Shown here: piece by piece, positions 5,911 to 10,097 of the stretch
Layout: each line of letters opens with the position of its first letter
Numbering within the stretch: the first letter of the stretch is position 1
Assembly (NCBI GenBank): GCA_035503055.1
Contig: DATJTV010000275.1
Coordinates: 1 to 10,097 of the forward strand
From: JAKAWQ01 sp035503055
GTDB lineage: Bacteria > Pseudomonadota > Alphaproteobacteria > Acetobacterales > Acetobacteraceae
Reading direction: 5' to 3'
Length of the DNA stretch: 10,097 bases
Position numbers and translations under genes: made by a program
Notes under the pieces: model-generated
What the model saw: only the letters and a program-made list of their open reading frames with translations
Database searches by the model: none
What the model was told of the DNA's origin: nothing

Positions 5911-6327
5911 GTGGCTTTGCAGTGGGTGTTTCTCGTCCTCGGCCTGGTCGCGGCGATCGTGGAGCTGAACAGCGGGACGTTCTATCTGGCCGGGATCGCG
6001 GCGGCTTCGTTCCTGACGGCGCTGGCCGGTTTCTGGATCGGGGCGGACTGGCTGCCGATCGCGTTCCTGGTGTTCTGCGTTGGATTGCTGCCGGGGGTGG
6101 TGCTGGTGCGGCGGCGGCTTTCGCGCGGGCGGAGCCTGCCGGATGCGGATATCGGGCAGATCGTGACGGTGGTGAGCGTTTCGGAGGAAAGCGGGCGGCT
6201 CGTTGTCTCGTACCGGGGGTCGCGGTGGGACGCGGTGGCGGATCGGGGGACGGTGCTCGAGCCCGGGCAGAGCGCCGTGATCACCGGCAAGACCGACAAG
6301 CTCCTGCATCTGGCAGGGCACAAATGA
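5911..6327 (+). CDS. NfeD family membrane protein
   Basis: The product (138 residues) has three hydrophobic membrane segments (about residues 3-20, 24-43 and 48-68), then a basic RRRLSRGRS stop-transfer region and a C-terminal soluble domain (about 80-138). That domain has the OB-fold pattern of short NfeD proteins: IGQIVTVVSVSEESGRLVVSYRG, DAVADRG, and GQSAVITGKTDKLLHL. Short NfeD proteins associate with SPFH/stomatin proteins in the membrane and lack the ClpP-like protease domain of long NfeD; no protease domain is present here. The downstream stomatin-like gene begins 19 nt after the stop. The start is uncertain: GTG at 5911 sits close to GGAAAGGA (5901-5908), and TTG at 5917 would have a better 8-nt spacing. 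Extension to GTG 5881 would place a start inside the tandem repeat. Confidence 0.85.
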   Translation: MALQWVFLVLGLVAAIVELNSGTFYLAGIAAASFLTALAGFWIGADWLPIAFLVFCVGLLPGVVLVRRRLSRGRSLPDADIGQIVTVVSVSEESGRLVVSYRGSRWDAVADRGTVLEPGQSAVITGKTDKLLHLAGHK

Positions 6328-6346
6328 GCCGCGAAGAGGAACCGTC

Positions 6347-7327
6347 ATGGGGGCCGTGTTGCTGACCGATCTGATCGTCATCGTCCTTCTCGTGCTGCTT
6401 GCCTTCGCGATCCTGCGCTCGGGGACCTGCATCGTGCCGCAGCAGCGCGCGTGGGTCGTGGAACGGCTTGGAAAATTCCATCGCGTGCTGCCGCCCGGCT
6501 TCAGCCTCATCGTGCCGTTCGCCGATCGGGTCGCGTTCCAGTTCGACCTCCGCGAAGTGCCGACCGAGGTGCCGGCGCAGGTGTGCATCTCGCTCGACAA
6601 CACAACGCTCACCGTGGACGGTTTTCTCTATTTGCAGATCACCGATGCGGTAAAGGCCGCGTACGGATCGAGCAACCCGTTCGTGGCGGCGATGCAGCTC
6701 GCGCAGACCTCGATGCGCTCGGAGATCGGCAAGCTCCATCTCGACCAGGCGCTTTCCTCACGGCAGATGCTGAACGCGGCGGTGGCGACGGCGGTGGACG
6801 AGGCAGCGGTCAACTGGGGCATCAAGGTGCTGCGCTACGAGATCAAGGACATCACGCCGCCTTCGGAGATCCTAAGGGCGATGGAGCTGCAGATCACCGC
6901 CGAACGCGAAAAGCGCGCGCAGATCGCGCGCTCCGAGGGGCAGCGGCAGCAGCAGATCAACACCTCGGAAGGCCAGCAGCAGCAGGAGATCAATATCGCC
7001 AACGGGCGGCGGCAGGCAGAGATCCTGCGCGCGGAGGGCGAGGCGCGGGCGATCGCTCTGGTGGCGGCGGCGACCGCCGATGCGATCCGCGCGATTGCAG
7101 CGGCGGCCGTGGTGGAGGGCGGGATCGAGGCGCTGCAGATGCAGCTCGCCAAGGATTTCATCGACCGCTGGGCCAATCTTGCCAAGCAAAGCACGACGAT
7201 GATCGTGCCCGCCGATCTCGGGAATATCGGCGCGATGGTGGGGACCGCGCTCTCGATCGTGAAGGCCACGTCGCGGATCCCGCCGCCGGCGGCGGGCGCG
7301 GCGGGCTCGGTTCCGAGCGCGGGCTGA
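6347..7327 (+). CDS. SPFH/Band 7 (stomatin/paraslipin-like) membrane protein
   Basis: The 326-residue product starts with one membrane anchor (about residues 5-24). The SPFH/Band 7 domain (about 28-185) follows, with IVPQQRAWVVERLGKFHRVLPPGFSLIVPF, the strand FDLREVPTEVPAQ, the SLDNTTLTVDGFLYLQITD segment, and the GIKVLRYEIKDITPP end of the domain. Next comes a Gln/Glu/Arg-rich helical part (about 185-240) made of 11-residue repeats, then an Ala-rich helix and a Pro/Ala-rich tail. SPFH proteins oligomerise into membrane-associated cages or scaffolds, often with an NfeD partner; the pair is usually linked to membrane microdomains and membrane-protein quality control. An AGAGGA ribosome site lies 7 nt before the ATG. 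The ModA-like gene starts 10 nt after the stop, so the three genes are probably one transcript. Confidence 0.92.
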   Translation: MGAVLLTDLIVIVLLVLLAFAILRSGTCIVPQQRAWVVERLGKFHRVLPPGFSLIVPFADRVAFQFDLREVPTEVPAQVCISLDNTTLTVDGFLYLQITDAVKAAYGSSNPFVAAMQLAQTSMRSEIGKLHLDQALSSRQMLNAAVATAVDEAAVNWGIKVLRYEIKDITPPSEILRAMELQITAEREKRAQIARSEGQRQQQINTSEGQQQQEINIANGRRQAEILRAEGEARAIALVAAATADAIRAIAAAAVVEGGIEALQMQLAKDFIDRWANLAKQSTTMIVPADLGNIGAMVGTALSIVKATSRIPPPAAGAAGSVPSAG

Positions 7328-7337
7328 GGAGGCGGGC

Positions 7338-8012
7338 ATGACCTTGCGGGTGCTCTCGACGATGGGGCTGGCGGGCGTGCTCGGCGAGATCGGGTCTCGG
7401 GTCGAGATCGAGACGACTTTGTTGCCGACGGTTCTGTTGATGGAGCGGATTTGCGCGGGCGAGACGGCGGATGTGGCGATTTTGCTCGCCGATTCGATCG
7501 ATGCGCTCGTGCGGGAGCGCGTGCTGATGCCGGGGCGGGTCGATCTTGCGAGATCGCTGGTGGGGATTGCCGTCAAGGAAGGGGCGCCGAAGCCGGATAT
7601 CTCGACGGTGGAGGCGTTCGTCGCTGCGATGCGGGCGGCGAAGTCGCTCGCACTTTCGAAGGCGGGCGCGAGCGGGCTCTATTTCGCGGGGCTGCTCGAA
7701 CGGCTCGGGATCGCCGAGGAGGTGAAGGCCAAGGCGAAAATTATTCCGAGCGGATTCACGGGCGAGCTGGTGCGGCGCGGCGAGGCGGAGATCGCGGTGC
7801 AGCAGATCAGCGAGCTCAAGGCGGTGCCGGGACTCGATATCGTGGGCACCTTGCCGGCGGGGATCGAGAGCGTTTCGGTGTTCAGCGCGGGGATTTTTGC
7901 CGCGAGCGGTAGGAAGGAAGAATCTGGCGCGCTGATATCGATGCTGAGTGCGGCGGAGGCAGAGGACATTTATGCCGCCAACGGGCTCGAGAAATTGCCC
8001 CGTCCTTCATAG
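7338..8012 (+). CDS. ModA-like periplasmic-binding-fold protein without signal peptide
   Basis: The 224-residue product resembles the type 2 periplasmic-binding-protein family of molybdate-binding proteins (ModA/COG0725 group). It has LRVLSTMGLAGVLGEI near the N-terminus, the GETADVAILLADSIDALVRERVLMPG segment (about residues 40-66), a hinge strand SLVGIAVKEGAPKPDISTVEAF, the KSLALSKAGASGLYFAGLLERLGI segment typical of the second lobe, and RRGEAEIAVQQISELKAVPGLDIVGTLP. The N-terminus goes straight into the first strand with no signal peptide or lipobox, so the protein is predicted to be cytoplasmic. Its ligand is unknown and a molybdate role is not implied. A strong GAGGAGG site precedes the ATG, and the gene starts 10 nt after the stomatin-like gene. 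Its 3' end overlaps the convergent LivF-type gene by 6 bp. Confidence 0.82.
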   Translation: MTLRVLSTMGLAGVLGEIGSRVEIETTLLPTVLLMERICAGETADVAILLADSIDALVRERVLMPGRVDLARSLVGIAVKEGAPKPDISTVEAFVAAMRAAKSLALSKAGASGLYFAGLLERLGIAEEVKAKAKIIPSGFTGELVRRGEAEIAVQQISELKAVPGLDIVGTLPAGIESVSVFSAGIFAASGRKEESGALISMLSAAEAEDIYAANGLEKLPRPS

Positions 8013-8753
8013 GGTAGCGCCGGCCCAGCGGCAGTTCTCGGCGCCGATATAGGCAGCGATGATGCGCGGATCGTTCATCAGCGCGCGGGAGCAGCCGGCG
8101 AGGACGATGCGGCCGTCCTCGAACACCACGGCGCGCGTGGCGAAGCGGAGTGCGGCGCGCGCATTCTGTTCGGCGACCAGGACGGCGAGCCCGGTGCCGA
8201 GCAGGGAGCGGAGCGAGGCGTAGAGCTCGGAGACGATGCGCGGGGCGAGGCCGGTCGAGGGCTCGTCGAGCAGAAGGAGGGAGGGCCTGCCCATCAGAGC
8301 GCGGGCGATCGCCACCATCTGCTGCTCGCCGCCGGAGAGGAGGCCGCAGCGCGTCGCGGCGAGGGGACGGAGCTTGGGAAAGATCTCCAGCATGGCCGAA
8401 ACGCGGGCGCGACGCTCCGCGGCTTCCTCGCGCGCGGCGCCGAGGGCGAGGTTCTCCACGACCGTCATCGCGGGGAAGAGCTGGCGACCCTTGGGCGCAT
8501 AGCCGATGCCGAGGCGGGCGCGGCGATGGGTGGGAAGGTTGGCGAGCGTGCGGCCGGCGAACCGGACGCAGCCCTCGGCGAGCGAGATCTCGCCCATGAT
8601 CGCGCGCAAGAGGGTCGATTTGCCCGCACCATTGGCGCCGACGATGGCGAGCGTCTCGCCGCGGGCCAGCGCGAGGTCGATGCCGTGGAGGACCGGCACT
8701 TTTCCATAGCCGGCGGTGACTTTCTCGAGCCGGAGGAGGTCAGGCGGCGGCAT
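8007..8753 (-). CDS. livF: LivF-type branched-chain amino-acid ABC transporter ATPase
   Basis: The 248-residue product is a complete ABC ATPase: Walker A GANGAGKST, Q-loop region YAPKGRQLFPAMTVVENLALG, signature LSGGEQQMVAIARAL, Walker B LLLLDEPSTGLAP and switch region LVAEQNARAAL. The EQN in place of a switch histidine, and the terminal RIIAAYIGA, are usual in LivF. LivF and LivG form the ATPase pair of high-affinity branched-chain amino-acid importers and related amide, urea or aromatic-compound importers, so the substrate is not fixed by sequence. The ATG at 8753 has GGAGGAGG 6 nt upstream, lying inside the end of the LivM-LivG gene, which it overlaps by 14 bp. The frame is open upstream to 9152 but that part is antisense-frame junk over LivG. 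Confidence 0.93.
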   Translation of the reverse strand: MPPPDLLRLEKVTAGYGKVPVLHGIDLALARGETLAIVGANGAGKSTLLRAIMGEISLAEGCVRFAGRTLANLPTHRRARLGIGYAPKGRQLFPAMTVVENLALGAAREEAAERRARVSAMLEIFPKLRPLAATRCGLLSGGEQQMVAIARALMGRPSLLLLDEPSTGLAPRIVSELYASLRSLLGTGLAVLVAEQNARAALRFATRAVVFEDGRIVLAGCSRALMNDPRIIAAYIGAENCRWAGATL

Positions 8754-10097
8754 CCGCAGCCTCCTCCGCGCCGAGATAGACGGCGATGACGCCGGGGTCG
8801 TTGAGCACGTCATGGGGAATGCCGACGGCGATGGTGCGGCCGAAATCGAGCACCTGCACGCGCGCGGCGAGCGGGGCGATGGCGGGCAGCACGTGCTCGA
8901 TCGCGACAATGGCGGTGCCGGCGCGCATCGCCTCGGAAAGTGCGGCGTGGACGTCGGCGATCTCGGAGGAGGACATGCCGGCCATCGCCTCGTCGAGCAG
9001 CAGAACCTTGGGGCGGAGCGCCAGCGCGCGGGCGATCTCGAGCAGGCGTTGGCGGCCGGGGGGGAGCGTGCCCGGTCGCTCGGACCAGGAATCGGCGAGG
9101 CCGAGGCGGGCGAGGATGTAGGACGCCTCGGCGCGCGCCTTCGCCTTCTCACGGTGAAGCGAGATCGCGGCGAGGAGCACGGTTTCCCAGGCGGTGAGCG
9201 AGGGGAAGAGGCGGCTCGTCTGGAAGGTACGCGCGATACCGAGGCGGGCGAGATGCTCGGGGCGCATGCGCGGAAGCGTGCGGCCGGCGAAGCGGACGGT
9301 GCCGCCGGTGGGGCGGGCGAAGGAGGAGACGAGGTTGAAGAGCGTGCTCTTGCCGGCGCCGTTGGGACCGATGATGGCGAGCATCTCGGCGGGGTGGGCG
9401 ATGAGGTCGATGTTGTCGACCGCTATGACGCCGCCGAAACGAATGCCGAGGCCGGAACATTCGAGAACGGGGCCGGCGCGGGAGGGAGGCGACGGGGCGT
9501 CGCGGCGCGCGGGAAGCGGCGGGGGGCCCCAGATCGGGCGGCGGCGGAGCAGGCCCGCGCGGGCGAGCGCGGACATGATGCCGCCGGGCATGGCGACCGC
9601 GATGAGCATGACGAGCGCGCCGAGCACGATCTGCTGCTCCATCGGAAAGCGCGCCCAGAGGGCCGTGCTGAGGGCCGAGATGAGGACGGCGCCGATGAGC
9701 GGGCCCCAGACGGTGGCGATGCCGCCGGTCATCACCATCAGGATGGTTTGCAGCTCGATCGTGCCGGTGAAGGCGCTCGAGGGATCGAGATAGCCGATGT
9801 TCCAGACATAGAGCGCACCGCCGATCGCGGCGAGCGCGGCGCTGAGCGAGAAGGCGATGATCTTGGTCGCCCAGACATCGACGCCGGCCGCCTGGGCGGC
9901 GACCGGATCGTCGCGGATCGCGAGCAGGCGAAGGCCGAGGCGGGTGCGGAGCATCACCCAGGTTCCGGCGACGGCGGCGGCGGCGACGAGCATCATGACC
10001 AGCGCGGCGAGGTTGGGCGAGGCGGCGGCGGCGACCGATTCGCCCATCGGGCCGCCGGTGAAGGAGAGCGAGCGGGCGAGGATCTCGAGGATGCGGG
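8740..10097 (-). CDS. LivM-LivG fusion, branched-chain amino-acid type ABC permease/ATPase, N-terminus beyond the right edge
   Basis: The frame is open from the right edge (beginning RILEILARSLSFTGGP) to a stop at 8740, so the 5' end is missing. The first part is the C-terminal half of a LivM-type permease, with membrane helices and the EAA-like cytoplasmic loop RTRLGLRLLAIRDDPVAAQAAGVD, then LSAALAAIGGALYVWNIGYLDP and GGIATVWGPLIGAVL. After a Pro/Arg-rich linker (about 9480-9550) comes a LivG ATPase: Walker A GPNGAGKST (about 9343-9369), Q-loop ARTFQTSRLFPSLT, Walker B VLLLDEAMAGM and switch histidine in AIEHVLPAI. The ABC signature reads LPPGRQRLLEIARAL instead of LS-x-G-Q-Q-type. LivM-LivG fusions are known in Proteobacteria. 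It overlaps the LivF-type gene by 14 bp; both belong to one operon. Confidence 0.92.
   Translation of the reverse strand, partial: RILEILARSLSFTGGPMGESVAAAASPNLAALVMMLVAAAAVAGTWVMLRTRLGLRLLAIRDDPVAAQAAGVDVWATKIIAFSLSAALAAIGGALYVWNIGYLDPSSAFTGTIELQTILMVMTGGIATVWGPLIGAVLISALSTALWARFPMEQQIVLGALVMLIAVAMPGGIMSALARAGLLRRRPIWGPPPLPARRDAPSPPSRAGPVLECSGLGIRFGGVIAVDNIDLIAHPAEMLAIIGPNGAGKSTLFNLVSSFARPTGGTVRFAGRTLPRMRPEHLARLGIARTFQTSRLFPSLTAWETVLLAAISLHREKAKARAEASYILARLGLADSWSERPGTLPPGRQRLLEIARALALRPKVLLLDEAMAGMSSSEIADVHAALSEAMRAGTAIVAIEHVLPAIAPLAARVQVLDFGRTIAVGIPHDVLNDPGVIAVYLGAEEAADAAA

Noticed and set aside
5638..6612. Long minus-strand open frame antisense to toxin, NfeD and SPFH genes
   Set aside because: It is an Arg/Pro/His-rich shadow of real genes, as expected in high-GC DNA, with no domain.
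6872..7576. Minus-strand open frame antisense to the SPFH and ModA-like genes
   Set aside because: It is a shadow frame with Ser/Arg-rich composition spanning two well-supported genes.
8150..8200. Missing switch histidine (EQN) in the LivF-type ATPase
   Set aside because: Glutamine at this position is normal for LivF family members, so it is not an oddity.
1..10097. CRISPR array, insertion sequence or prophage signs
   Set aside because: No regularly spaced repeats, transposase motifs, or phage structural genes were seen on either strand.

Overview
The window is very GC-rich, with strong G/C bias at third codon positions, few AT-rich stretches and mostly tightly packed genes. Gene content (a branched-chain amino-acid type ABC transporter, an MmyB-type XRE regulator, an NfeD/stomatin pair, a Doc-type toxin) fits an alphaproteobacterium, perhaps of the Rhodospirillales/Acetobacteraceae or Hyphomicrobiales type. 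That placement is inference; there is no rRNA or other marker gene here.

Layout. Left edge: a partial minus-strand gene for a TolB/PD40-like beta-propeller protein (1-685), divergent from a plus-strand Rid (YjgF/UK114) family gene (853-1236). The Rid gene converges on an XRE/MmyB-type regulator (1233-2054, minus), and the two stop codons share one palindromic CTAG. The regulator is the last gene of a minus-strand group that reads SnoaL-like/NTF2 protein (2895-3284), DJ-1/PfpI isonitrile-hydratase-like protein (2062-2772), regulator. A perfect 12-bp inverted repeat lies between the first two. About 470 bp without a convincing gene follows (3285-3754).

Middle: an NDH-2-like FAD/NAD(P) oxidoreductase (3755-4978, minus) diverges from a two-gene toxin-antitoxin operon (5187-5776, plus). 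The operon has a ribbon-helix-helix-like antitoxin followed by a Doc (Fic-fold) toxin whose likely TTG start overlaps the antitoxin stop. A near-perfect AT-rich palindrome in front of it is a candidate autoregulatory operator.

Right: a plus-strand operon of NfeD (5911-6327), an SPFH/stomatin-like protein (6347-7327) and a ModA-like periplasmic-binding-fold protein without a signal peptide (7338-8012). NfeD and SPFH proteins are a well-known pair; the third gene is the unusual part. This operon converges with a minus-strand ABC transporter: a LivF-type ATPase (8007-8753) preceded by a LivM-LivG fusion (8740 to beyond the right edge). Any LivH permease and substrate-binding protein would lie outside the window.

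Most of the window looks like ordinary chromosomal genes. The best leads are the NfeD-SPFH-solute-binding-fold operon, the tandem hairpin repeat in its leader, the toxin-antitoxin operator, and the LivM-LivG fusion with an atypical ABC signature.
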